NCBI GenBank assembly: GCA_020436085.1
Contig: JAGQYM010000005.1
Span: 62,001 to 126,000 of the forward strand
Origin: Cyclobacteriaceae bacterium
GTDB taxonomy: Bacteria; Bacteroidota; Bacteroidia; Cytophagales; Cyclobacteriaceae
Reading direction: 5' to 3'
DNA length: 64,000 nt
The notes below the pieces were generated by a model. That model worked only from the letters and a program-made list of their open reading frames with translations, was not told where the DNA came from and did not search any database. A program made the translations under genes and the position numbers. Positions within the stretch are counted from its first letter, which is position 1. Each line of letters starts with the position of its first letter. Below, piece by piece: positions 9,263-16,943 of the stretch.

Positions 9263-9943
9263 ATGAGAATATTCGTTCTAGTTGGTATAGTGTTGTTGTC
9301 ACATCTGTCGGTGTTTGCACAGCAGAGTGAGGTTCGGTCAGTCGGTTCGTTTAATGGAGTGAAAGCTGCTGAGGCTGTGGATGTTTACCTGAAAAAAGGT
9401 GACAAGGAAAGTGTAAGAGTTGAAGTATCAGGTACGAGCTTGTCCAATGTGATCACGGAAGTATCAGGGTCTTACCTGCGGATTCATATGGCAACCGGAA
9501 ATTTCAGGAAAACCAACGTAAAGGCGTACGTAACTTACGTGAGCCTTGAGAAGATATATGCCAGTTCGGCTTCCAACGTATTTTCAGAAGGAGTAATAAA
9601 GACGTCTTCGATGGATGTGAATGTGAGCAGTGCGGCTACCGTGGAGTTGGAGCTCGATGCAGGGGAAGTTACTGCGGACGTTTCAAGTGCCGGAGACATT
9701 GTGCTCGAGGGTAGGGCAGGTAGTTTGGAGGCAGAGGCGTCCAGTGCCGGTGATATTGATGCCTATAATCTTGAAAGTGGTGATGTGCGTGCGCGGGCAA
9801 GCAGCGCTGGATCAATAAAAGTAAATGCTACCAAATCTCTCGATGCGAGGGCGTCAAGCGGGGGGGATGTCCGCTATCGTGGTAATCCCATGAAAACCAA
9901 TACCGACTCCAGTAGTGGAGGATCAGTAAAAAAATCTAACTAA
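9263..9943 (+). CDS. GIN-domain (DUF2807) secreted protein
   Basis: A 226-residue protein with a signal peptide ending at SVFAQ and the head GIN domain (DUF2807), a right-handed beta-helix common in Bacteroidota. It starts with the typical region FNGVKAAEAVDVYLKKGD and then shows a regular succession of short strands punctuated by the turn motif SSAG, at least four times (ADVSSAGDI, AEASSAGDI, ARASSAGSI, ARASSGGDV). These repeats are the rungs of the helix. The C terminus is Ser/Gly rich. The exact role is unknown. A second GIN-domain gene lies at 60852. Confidence 0.85.
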   Translation: MRIFVLVGIVLLSHLSVFAQQSEVRSVGSFNGVKAAEAVDVYLKKGDKESVRVEVSGTSLSNVITEVSGSYLRIHMATGNFRKTNVKAYVTYVSLEKIYASSASNVFSEGVIKTSSMDVNVSSAATVELELDAGEVTADVSSAGDIVLEGRAGSLEAEASSAGDIDAYNLESGDVRARASSAGSIKVNATKSLDARASSGGDVRYRGNPMKTNTDSSSGGSVKKSN

Positions 9944-10133
9944 CCTTGAAACCCGGCTTCAAGCTGGGTTTTGCACTTCTGGGGAGTCTCAGCTTCCCAT
10001 TCTCCTCAACCATAAACATTTCCAGGTTTGAGAGGGCCTTATTAAAGCTCTTCAAATATGCCATGTTGTTCTTGGCGAGATTGAGCGACTTTTGGCTGAA
10101 ATTGATCATAATTCTTATGATTTGGTGTGTCAA
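9936..10133 (-). CDS. Possible small hypothetical protein (65 aa)
   Basis: An open frame of 65 codons on the minus strand, convergent with the GIN-domain gene and overlapping its last 8 bp. The product is basic and reads like a protein (for example LAKNNMAYLKSFNKALSNLE and VEENGKLRLPRS), but no family is recognised. An inner ATG at residue 9 (MINFSQ) could be the true start. There is no clear ribosome binding site, and the frame crosses the terminator hairpin of the neighbouring gene. If it is not a gene, the 438 bp from 9944 to 10381 contains only that terminator and the glnN promoter. Confidence 0.35.
   Translation of the reverse strand: MTHQIIRIMINFSQKSLNLAKNNMAYLKSFNKALSNLEMFMVEENGKLRLPRSAKPSLKPGFKVS
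9949..9972 (+). terminator. Rho-independent terminator after GIN-domain gene
   Basis: A 9-bp stem with one G-T pair (9949-9957 with 9963-9971), a TTCAA loop and a short T run. It lies six bases after the stop codon at 9943. Confidence 0.6.
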
Positions 10134-10298
10134 CGAAATAATGTGGCAAATGGTTCTATTCTTTTGCTACGATATATAGACAGCTGACCAGCCGTTTACC
10201 CCTAAGCCTTTCACAAATTACTTTAATGAATTTTGAACCTGAGGCAAAAGGGCTCGCTTTTCGTTTAACCCTCACTTACCCAAAAAGTGTAAAATTTT

Positions 10299-10311
10299 AA
10301 CCTCATAGGTT
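10299..10311. promoter_or_regulatory. Small palindrome upstream of glnN
   Basis: AACCT-CAT-AGGTT is a perfect 5-bp dyad just upstream of the predicted -33 element. It could be an operator, but a dyad of this size can occur by chance. Confidence 0.3.
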
Positions 10312-10315
10312 ATTT

Positions 10316-10349
10316 TTTGAACCTGATTTTAAAAAATAGCATACATTTG
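10316..10349 (+). promoter_or_regulatory. Predicted Bacteroidota sigma-ABfr-type promoter of glnN
   Basis: TTTG at 10316-10319, a 22-base spacer, and TACATTTG at 10342-10349 match the -33 TTTG and -7 TAnnTTTG elements. The ATG of glnN follows 32 bases later. Confidence 0.65.
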
Positions 10350-10381
10350 GGGCAAAATTTGATCAAAAAATAACCACTACT

Positions 10382-12544
10382 ATGGCCCACTTACGTTTTG
10401 AAGCCTTAAATAAGCTCACAGGAAGACAAAGAGTCCATGTCGAGGCGACAAATCCGAAGATTTCAGAGTTCTTCGGAGAAAACTCCTTTGGCATGAAGCA
10501 AATGCTGGGATCGCTTGCTCCAGCTGTTTACAAGAAAGTGAGCGAATCGATAAAGAATCACGAGAAGATTGATGCCGACACAGCAGATGCGGTAGCCTCA
10601 GCGGCAAAAAGCTGGGCCATGAGCAAAGGAGCCACTCACTTTACGCACTGGTTCCAACCCTTGACTGGTGGCACGGCTGAGAAGCATGACTCCTTTTTTG
10701 ATGCTATCTCAGGAATAGAAAAGTTTAAAGGAAGTGAGTTGGTGCAGCAGGAGCCCGATGCCTCTTCATTTCCTAGTGGCGGAATCAGAAGCACGTTTGA
10801 AGCCAGAGGATATACAGCGTGGGATCCAACATCGCCCATGTTTATCTACGGTAAGACGTTGTGTATACCTACCGTCTTCGTTTCGTACACAGGTGAAACC
10901 CTTGACACCAAGGCACCTCTGCTGAAAGCGTTGAAAGCTGTAGACACAGCAGCGACTAAGGTCTGCCAATTCTTTGATAAAGACATTAGCAATGTTGTTG
11001 CCTCATTAGGTGTTGAGCAGGAGTATTTTGTGGTGGACAGAGCACTATACATGGCTCGTCCAGATCTCGTAATGGCAGGACGTACCGTATTTGGTCATGC
11101 ACCCGCACGCGGACAGCAATTGGAAGACCACTACTTCGGTGCCATACCTTCGCGGGTATACGATTTCATGAAGGACTTCGAGATTGAATGCTGGAAGTTG
11201 GGGATTCCCTTGAGAACCCGTCACAATGAAGTTGCTCCGAGCCAGTTCGAGGTAGCTCCTCTATTCGAAGAGGTAAACGCAGCAAACGACCATAACCAGC
11301 TTCTCATGGATGTGATGAGCCGTGTTGCTGAAAGACATGAATTAAAAATTCTCTTCCACGAAAAACCATTTGCAGGTCTTAATGGAAGCGGAAAACATAA
11401 CAACTGGTCACTGATCACCAATACCGGTGTGAACCTGTTTGCGCCTTCAAGTAGCGCAAGAGATAATTTATTGTTCCTTACCTTCTTCGTGACCGCCATC
11501 AAAGCCGTTCACGAACAGGCTGATTTACTTCGCGCAAGTATTGCCACCGCGGGTAATGACTTCCGCCTTGGCGCCAACGAGGCACCTCCAGCGATCATGT
11601 CAGTTTTCATTGGCAAACAAATGACTGCTGTATTGGATGAACTTGAGAAGAAAGGTAATGTGAAGATTGAGAAGGGCGACAACATGTATATGAAGTTAGG
11701 TATCGATCAGATCCCTGAGATCATTCTGGACGCTACTGACAGAAACAGAACTTCACCATTTGCCTTCACTGGAAATAAATTTGAGTTCCGTGCAGTAGGT
11801 TCAAGCGACAACTGTGCAACACCGATGACAGCGTTGAACCTGATCATGGCCGAGCAGTTAACTCAATTCCACGCAGCTGTTTCCAAGGAGATTGAAAAAG
11901 GAACTGAGAAACGCCTTGCGATCGTAAATGTGTTGAGGAAATACATCAAGGACTCCAAGTCTATTCGATTCGAAGGAGATGGATATTCAGATGAATGGGT
12001 GAGAGATGCCGAGAAGAAGGGTTTGAATAACATCAAAACCATGCCTCGCGCTATTGATTCGTACCTGTCCAAGAAATCGGTTGAGCTTTTTGAGAAACAC
12101 AACGTACTAAGTCATAAAGAGCTGGAAGCAAGACAAGAGATCAAGCTCGAAGGGTACATGAAGAAAGTGCAGATTGAGGCTCGCGTAATTGGTGACCTTG
12201 CGGTTAACCACATTATCCCAACTGCAATTTCTTATCAAAACAAGCTTATTCAGAATGCTAATGGCTTGAAGGGACTTGGAATTGACAATAAGGCGGTCGT
12301 TGACACCATCAAGGAAATCAGCACGCTCACACAACTGATCAAGACAAGCGTTGATAAAATGATTGACGAGCGCAAGCGAATCAATAAGATGACAGATACG
12401 CACAAGAGAGCCGTTGCCTATTGTGATGACGTGAAAGAGAAGTACTTCGACAAGATTCGTGATGCAGTAGACAAGCTCGAACTACTCGTTGATGATGAGG
12501 ATTGGCCGTTGGTGAAGTATCGCGAGCTATTGTTCCTAAGATAA
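10382..12544 (+). CDS. glnN: Glutamine synthetase type III
   Basis: A 720-residue enzyme that makes glutamine from glutamate, ammonia and ATP in the cytoplasm. Length and motifs match type III glutamine synthetase, the form common in Bacteroidota. They include KSWAMSKGATHFTHWFQPLT, SLGVEQEYFVVD with its metal-binding Glu residues, RTRHNEVAPSQFEVAPLFEE, the substrate loop KPFAGLNGSGKHNNWS and the signature AGNDFRLGANEAPPAIMS. It is a single-gene unit with its own promoter (10316) and terminator (12568). A small palindrome upstream (10299-10311) might be a nitrogen-control site, but that is inference only. Confidence 0.95.
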   Translation: MAHLRFEALNKLTGRQRVHVEATNPKISEFFGENSFGMKQMLGSLAPAVYKKVSESIKNHEKIDADTADAVASAAKSWAMSKGATHFTHWFQPLTGGTAEKHDSFFDAISGIEKFKGSELVQQEPDASSFPSGGIRSTFEARGYTAWDPTSPMFIYGKTLCIPTVFVSYTGETLDTKAPLLKALKAVDTAATKVCQFFDKDISNVVASLGVEQEYFVVDRALYMARPDLVMAGRTVFGHAPARGQQLEDHYFGAIPSRVYDFMKDFEIECWKLGIPLRTRHNEVAPSQFEVAPLFEEVNAANDHNQLLMDVMSRVAERHELKILFHEKPFAGLNGSGKHNNWSLITNTGVNLFAPSSSARDNLLFLTFFVTAIKAVHEQADLLRASIATAGNDFRLGANEAPPAIMSVFIGKQMTAVLDELEKKGNVKIEKGDNMYMKLGIDQIPEIILDATDRNRTSPFAFTGNKFEFRAVGSSDNCATPMTALNLIMAEQLTQFHAAVSKEIEKGTEKRLAIVNVLRKYIKDSKSIRFEGDGYSDEWVRDAEKKGLNNIKTMPRAIDSYLSKKSVELFEKHNVLSHKELEARQEIKLEGYMKKVQIEARVIGDLAVNHIIPTAISYQNKLIQNANGLKGLGIDNKAVVDTIKEISTLTQLIKTSVDKMIDERKRINKMTDTHKRAVAYCDDVKEKYFDKIRDAVDKLELLVDDEDWPLVKYRELLFLR

Positions 12545-12567
12545 TTTTAGTAATACCTGTAAACTGG

Positions 12568-12597
12568 GGGCTGACGATTGTCAGCCCTTTTTTTTTT
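12568..12597 (+). terminator. Rho-independent terminator of glnN
   Basis: A perfect 8-bp stem, GGGCTGAC with GTCAGCCC (12568-12575 with 12580-12587), and a GATT loop are followed by ten T residues. The T run reaches into the stop codon of the convergent hydrolase gene at 12596. Confidence 0.85.
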
Positions 12598-13483
12598 AGT
12601 TCGCGCTAAGCTTGACCGTTGAGGTGGAGTTAAGCATTTTAATAATCGCCTCACGTATCAACTCGGGATGTCCCCATGGAACAAAATGATCCATGTCTTC
12701 TTTTTTGACCAACTCCAGCGGTGCATTGACCAACATCTTTTCTGCAAAGTCAGCATTGCCTGGTGGCACTAGCTTGTCTTTGTCACCTTGAATCAGGATG
12801 GTAGGCGCCTTGACTTTTGACCAAAGTGGCTCCATATCTTGAAGTTCTGGTTTGAGTTTCCATATCTCATCGTTGGATGCGCGAATGGAGCGGGGGAGAA
12901 GCCACTTAAAAAATGGCAACGCCAGCGGGCCTCTAAACCATTCGTTGGGTTCCAGCTCAGGATCGATTGATGGTGCCACCATAATCAAGCCATCAATCAA
13001 CTCAGGATAGTCCATCGCCATGCGCGCAATCACCGGGCCGCCTAGGGAATGCCCAACCAGAGTTATAGGCCGGTGATCCTTGTATTGCTCTACCAGAGGC
13101 TTAAGTAGCGAAACCTGTTTTTCTAAAGAAGGCTCTGCGTAGCCAAAGTTCGAAGCACCAAACCCCGGACGGTCCACAGACACCAACTGCGCCTTTTCTA
13201 ATAACGAAGAGTCAGCCAAAAAGTGAATAAAAGCACTCAGAGAACCCGGAGAGCCATGAACGAAGATGACTGTCGGCAGACTATCATTACCAACATGTAC
13301 GTAATTGATTTTTCGGTTCCCGATCTTGTAGTAAGACTCCTGACCTTCTAATCCTCTCTTCTCGAAGTATTCCTTTATTTCAGATGAACTCATCCGAAAC
13401 TGCATGCAGGAATCGGCAAAAAGTAAGGGCAGTGAGAGTAACGTAAGCCCCGTAAGCCATTGCCAATTTCTCTTGAGTCGCAT
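12596..13483 (-). CDS. Alpha/beta hydrolase
   Basis: A 295-residue alpha/beta-hydrolase fold protein. The oxyanion-hole motif FVHGSPG is near residue 76. The nucleophile elbow GHSLGG gives Ser 146, IQGDKDKLVP supplies the acid (Asp 234 or 236), and MDHFVPWG supplies His 266, so the catalytic triad is complete. An N-terminal hydrophobic segment followed by Cys 26 (LFADSC) suggests membrane anchoring or an atypical lipobox. The substrate is unknown. Only four bases separate its start from the stop of the upstream CtpA protease, so the two are probably co-transcribed. Confidence 0.85.
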   Translation of the reverse strand: MRLKRNWQWLTGLTLLSLPLLFADSCMQFRMSSSEIKEYFEKRGLEGQESYYKIGNRKINYVHVGNDSLPTVIFVHGSPGSLSAFIHFLADSSLLEKAQLVSVDRPGFGASNFGYAEPSLEKQVSLLKPLVEQYKDHRPITLVGHSLGGPVIARMAMDYPELIDGLIMVAPSIDPELEPNEWFRGPLALPFFKWLLPRSIRASNDEIWKLKPELQDMEPLWSKVKAPTILIQGDKDKLVPPGNADFAEKMLVNAPLELVKKEDMDHFVPWGHPELIREAIIKMLNSTSTVKLSAN

Positions 13484-13487
13484 GCGA

Positions 13488-15134
13488 CTAGATTGCCTTC
13501 AAGGTCTTTTTATAGAGTGTAGAGTTGTTCAGAACTTCGATAGACTTTTTTACATCGGCATCGTATTGGAATTCAACCTCCGTTGATCCTCGTTCAAGAT
13601 AGTATCTCGATACAATGTCCTGCTCAAGCAAAGTCTTGATCTGATCTTTAAAAGTGTAAAGGTCTTTTTTCCTACTTTCTTTAAGAAGTTCGGTAATCTG
13701 ATCGATCTGTGGTCTCAGGTCATCATAATAACGTTCCCTTTTCGCCTGCTCTTTCAAAAGACTCAGTTCAATCTCAACAGGCGAACGGTAATTGTATTGT
13801 CTTGATTTTACCCACATCACAAAGCCGTCATATTCTTTATCCGTTAGCTTGAACTCTCGGGCTGGTGCAATTGTCTGATGCTCGGATGCATACAGCGTTG
13901 CATAGTCGAAGATAAACCCGTTACCATACAACACCTGGGTGAGTGTAGCAATCTCGTCACCATCAATCACCATGTCAGGATCAATACCGCCACCATCGTA
14001 CACAACTCTGCCATTAGTAGTCTTGAATGCTTTTTTCAATGAATCAGGAATCGAGCCCACACTGCCATCGTCTCTTCGGTGAGAATAATCAAGCACCTGA
14101 ATGCAGCGCCCGGTAGGTGTGTAATATTTAGCTGTAGTAATTTTTACCTGCGAGTTGTATGACAGCGGCCTGCTCAACTGCACAAGCCCCTTGCCAAATG
14201 ATTTTTCCCCAATTACCACTGCTCTGTCGTAATCCTGTAGCGTGCCAGCCACAATTTCAGAGGCAGACGCACTCCCGCGGTTGATTAGCACCGCAACAGG
14301 TATCTCTAAATCCACCGGGTTGTTCAACGTTTCGTAGGCAACATTGCTGTCTTCTGTCTTGCCTCTCGTAGTCACAATCTTCTTTCCCTTAGGCAGAAAG
14401 ATGTTGCAAATATTCACCGCTTCGAAAAGAAGCCCACCTGGATTGTCGCGGAGATCAAGAATGATACCCGTAGCGCCTTGAGATTTCAGGTTCACCACCG
14501 CGTTCTTTACCTCCTTGCCCGCATCAGGCGTAAAGTCCGCCAATTGAACGTACCCAATATTTTTACTCACCATTCCTGAATAAGGAACGTTGCTGATTTT
14601 TACTTTCTCACGCTTGAACTCCAGTTCAATTGGATTGTTGACACCAGCTCTCTTCACCTCAAGCTTCACTGAAGTTCCCAACTGGCCACGCATCAGTTGA
14701 TTGGCCTCTTCTATGGTGAGTTTAGATAGTTCAATGCCATCCATTTTAATCACCTCATCACCAATCTTCAGTCCGTTAGTATGAGCAGGATAACCTTCAT
14801 ATACCATCGTCACAACTGTGCGATTTCCGATTACTCTGGTTACTGCTCCGATGCCACCGTATTGGCCGGTATTTAACGTGCGATAAGTTTCAACTTCATC
14901 TTCGGCAATAAAATTTGTGTAAGGGTCGAGTGATTCCAACATGGCATCGATGCCAGTGCGAATCAATTTGTTGGGGTTGACTTCGTCAACGTATAATGCA
15001 TTTACCTCTTTGAAAAGAGAGGCAAAAATGTCCAGGTTCTTGGCAATTTCGAAGTAGCGCTCAGCAGGAGGGGTGAACGAGAGCGCAAACAGGCTCAGTG
15101 TAACTATAGAGAGTGCGATGAATTTCTTCCGCAT
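13488..15134 (-). CDS. C-terminal processing peptidase (S41 family, CtpA/Prc-like)
   Basis: A 548-residue periplasmic serine protease that trims C termini or degrades exported proteins. An N-terminal signal segment is followed by a helical region and a PDZ domain (about residues 90-165, with GGIGAVTR and GLKIGDEVIKMDG). The S41 catalytic core comes next. The Ser/Lys dyad is visible as Ser 290 in NRGSASASEIVAG and Lys 315 in GEKSFGKG, at the family spacing of 25 residues. A charged helical C-terminal domain of about 120 residues ends the protein. It heads a two-gene unit with the alpha/beta hydrolase downstream. Confidence 0.93.
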   Translation of the reverse strand: MRKKFIALSIVTLSLFALSFTPPAERYFEIAKNLDIFASLFKEVNALYVDEVNPNKLIRTGIDAMLESLDPYTNFIAEDEVETYRTLNTGQYGGIGAVTRVIGNRTVVTMVYEGYPAHTNGLKIGDEVIKMDGIELSKLTIEEANQLMRGQLGTSVKLEVKRAGVNNPIELEFKREKVKISNVPYSGMVSKNIGYVQLADFTPDAGKEVKNAVVNLKSQGATGIILDLRDNPGGLLFEAVNICNIFLPKGKKIVTTRGKTEDSNVAYETLNNPVDLEIPVAVLINRGSASASEIVAGTLQDYDRAVVIGEKSFGKGLVQLSRPLSYNSQVKITTAKYYTPTGRCIQVLDYSHRRDDGSVGSIPDSLKKAFKTTNGRVVYDGGGIDPDMVIDGDEIATLTQVLYGNGFIFDYATLYASEHQTIAPAREFKLTDKEYDGFVMWVKSRQYNYRSPVEIELSLLKEQAKRERYYDDLRPQIDQITELLKESRKKDLYTFKDQIKTLLEQDIVSRYYLERGSTEVEFQYDADVKKSIEVLNNSTLYKKTLKAI

Positions 15135-15193
15135 ACATTCAAATTTATTGAATATAAACGGCTAAAAAGAGAATTAGTATGAGATAATGGAGA

Positions 15194-15655
15194 CTATTTG
15201 AGCTTAAAAATGGCTTCAATCTCTACGGGAATACCTTCCGGAAGCGAACTCATGCCTACTGCACTTCGTACACCCACTCCCTTGTCTTCACCCCACACTT
15301 TTGCAAAAAGCTCACTGCATCCGTTGATCACATAAGGATGTCGCGTAAAATTCGGTACGCAGTTTACCATACCCAGAAGTTTTACCACATGATCTACATT
15401 GTCCAGACTGCCCAAATATTTTTTCAACGTGGCGAGAATAGCAAGTCCAACTTGCTGCGCAGCTGCCTTTCCCTCATCAAGAGAAAGGTCGTCACCAACT
15501 TTACCCACAATCCACGTGCTGTCTTCTTTCAAGGTACCGTGACCTGAAACATAAGCGTAGTCTCCTTCAACCAACAACAACTTGTATACACCCAGCGGGT
15601 CAGGTGATGGAGGAAGGGTCAATCCCAACGAGGCAAAGCGTTCTTCAGGAGTCAT
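15194..15655 (-). CDS. RidA/YjgF-family protein
   Basis: A 153-residue member of the RidA superfamily, trimeric proteins that typically deaminate reactive enamine or imine intermediates. Recognisable parts are YAYVSGHGTL, DEGKAAAQQVGLAILATL, LGMVNCVPNFTRHPYVINGC and GVGVRSAVGMSSLPEGIPVEIEAIF. The last matches the conserved RidA signature, but the catalytic Arg of true RidA is not clearly aligned, so it may belong to a non-deaminase subfamily. Its ATG overlaps the stop of the preceding 74-aa gene as TAATG, showing tight translational coupling. Confidence 0.85.
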   Translation of the reverse strand: MTPEERFASLGLTLPPSPDPLGVYKLLLVEGDYAYVSGHGTLKEDSTWIVGKVGDDLSLDEGKAAAQQVGLAILATLKKYLGSLDNVDHVVKLLGMVNCVPNFTRHPYVINGCSELFAKVWGEDKGVGVRSAVGMSSLPEGIPVEIEAIFKLK

Positions 15656-15879
15656 TAGTATTTGTCTGGTAGTTGTACCACTTTGATTACAATCTCATGC
15701 TGGTCACCATCCTTGTCTACCAAATAGAACTTCACCGTTGGATTATCTTTTGATAGATCAGGTTCGGTTTTGATGATCTTGTTGTCTTGTAAATGTGGTT
15801 CAATTTCCTGACTCAGGATCTGCAATGCGTTTGCAAAATCTACCTCGAGCGGACTTGGGTTGTAGGATACTGTTTTCAT
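15655..15879 (-). CDS. Conserved hypothetical 74-aa protein coupled to RidA
   Basis: A small soluble protein with a predicted N-terminal helix (VDFANALQILSQEIEPHL) and two or three strands (TVKFYLVDKDGDQHEIVIKVVQ). No family is recognised. It lies directly between fabH and the RidA gene, and its stop overlaps the RidA start by one base (TAATG), so it is very likely real and co-translated with RidA. Confidence 0.7.
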   Translation of the reverse strand: MKTVSYNPSPLEVDFANALQILSQEIEPHLQDNKIIKTEPDLSKDNPTVKFYLVDKDGDQHEIVIKVVQLPDKY

Positions 15880-15893
15880 TTCCTCAGTTCACA

Positions 15894-16895
15894 TTACCAT
15901 TTGATGAGTGCCGATGCCCAGGTGAAGCCGCTGCCAAAAGCAGCAAGACAAACGATGTCACCGTCTTTTATTTTATTCTCGCCCCATGCTTCACTCAATG
16001 CGATAGGGATGGAGGCGGCTGTCGTATTCCCGAACTTCATGATGTTGTTGTAAACCTGTTCGTCCGACAGTCCCATTTTTTCCTGAATGTATTGGCTAAT
16101 CCGAAGGTTAGCTTGGTGCGGTACCAGTAAATTGATTTCCGACTTGTCTATTTTATTTGTGGTCAGCGCTTCATTGATCACTTCCATAAAACGAACCACC
16201 GCGTGCTTAAATACCTGGTTGCCATTCATTACCACTTTAAAAGAAGTAGTGTCCAATATTTGTTCAGGCTGTCTTTCAGCATGTGGTCGACTGCTTCCCG
16301 GATCTTTTACATACAACTCTTCCGCAAACTTTCCATCAGAGTGAAGGTGAGTGGAGAGAATACCAGCATTGTCAGAAGGTTGAACGATAGCTGCCCCAGC
16401 TCCATCACCGAAGATCACAGCCGTATTTCGGCCTCGGGTGGTGATATCCAATGCGGTGGATTGAATCTCTGCACCCACCACAAGAATTGTCTTGTACATT
16501 CCAGTTTTAATAAACTGATCGGCAACCGATAGCGCGTAGATAAATCCAGAGCATGCATTGCGGATGTCAAGCGCACCAATTCTTCCGTCCAATCCCAACT
16601 CACGCTGAAGTAAAACTCCTGATCCAGGAAAGAAGTAATCTGGAGTAATAGTGGCAAACACAATAAAGTCGATGTCCTCAGCAGTAAGCTTTGCCCGCTC
16701 CAGTGCCATACGCGTAGCCTTGGCAGCCATGTTGGCTACCGTGTCAGTTTCAGGGTTGATCCACCTTCTTTCTTTGATACCAGTCCTTTCGGTAATCCAT
16801 TCATCAGTGGTATCCATCACGTTGGATAGATATTGATTTGTAATTACCGTATCGGGTACGTGGTGGCCAAGGCCAACAATCTTTGAGTACTTCAT
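15894..16895 (-). CDS. fabH: 3-oxoacyl-ACP synthase III
   Basis: A 333-residue KASIII enzyme, which condenses an acyl-CoA with malonyl-ACP to start fatty acid synthesis. The triad is complete: Cys 115 in IRNACSGFIY, His 260 in VPHQANLRI and Asn 290 in MKFGNTTAASIP. The glycine-rich VIFGDGAGAAIV and the C-terminal LAAFGSGFTWASALI are also typical. It is encoded between leuS and the 74-aa/RidA pair on the same strand, with 48 bp separating it from leuS. It is not inside a classical fab cluster, so it may be one of several FabH paralogs with its own acyl-CoA preference. Confidence 0.92.
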   Translation of the reverse strand: MKYSKIVGLGHHVPDTVITNQYLSNVMDTTDEWITERTGIKERRWINPETDTVANMAAKATRMALERAKLTAEDIDFIVFATITPDYFFPGSGVLLQRELGLDGRIGALDIRNACSGFIYALSVADQFIKTGMYKTILVVGAEIQSTALDITTRGRNTAVIFGDGAGAAIVQPSDNAGILSTHLHSDGKFAEELYVKDPGSSRPHAERQPEQILDTTSFKVVMNGNQVFKHAVVRFMEVINEALTTNKIDKSEINLLVPHQANLRISQYIQEKMGLSDEQVYNNIMKFGNTTAASIPIALSEAWGENKIKDGDIVCLAAFGSGFTWASALIKW

Positions 16896-16943
16896 AATAT
16901 CTTCTTTGAAGGAAGGGTAGGTGCCCTTTGAAGTTTTACTTAA

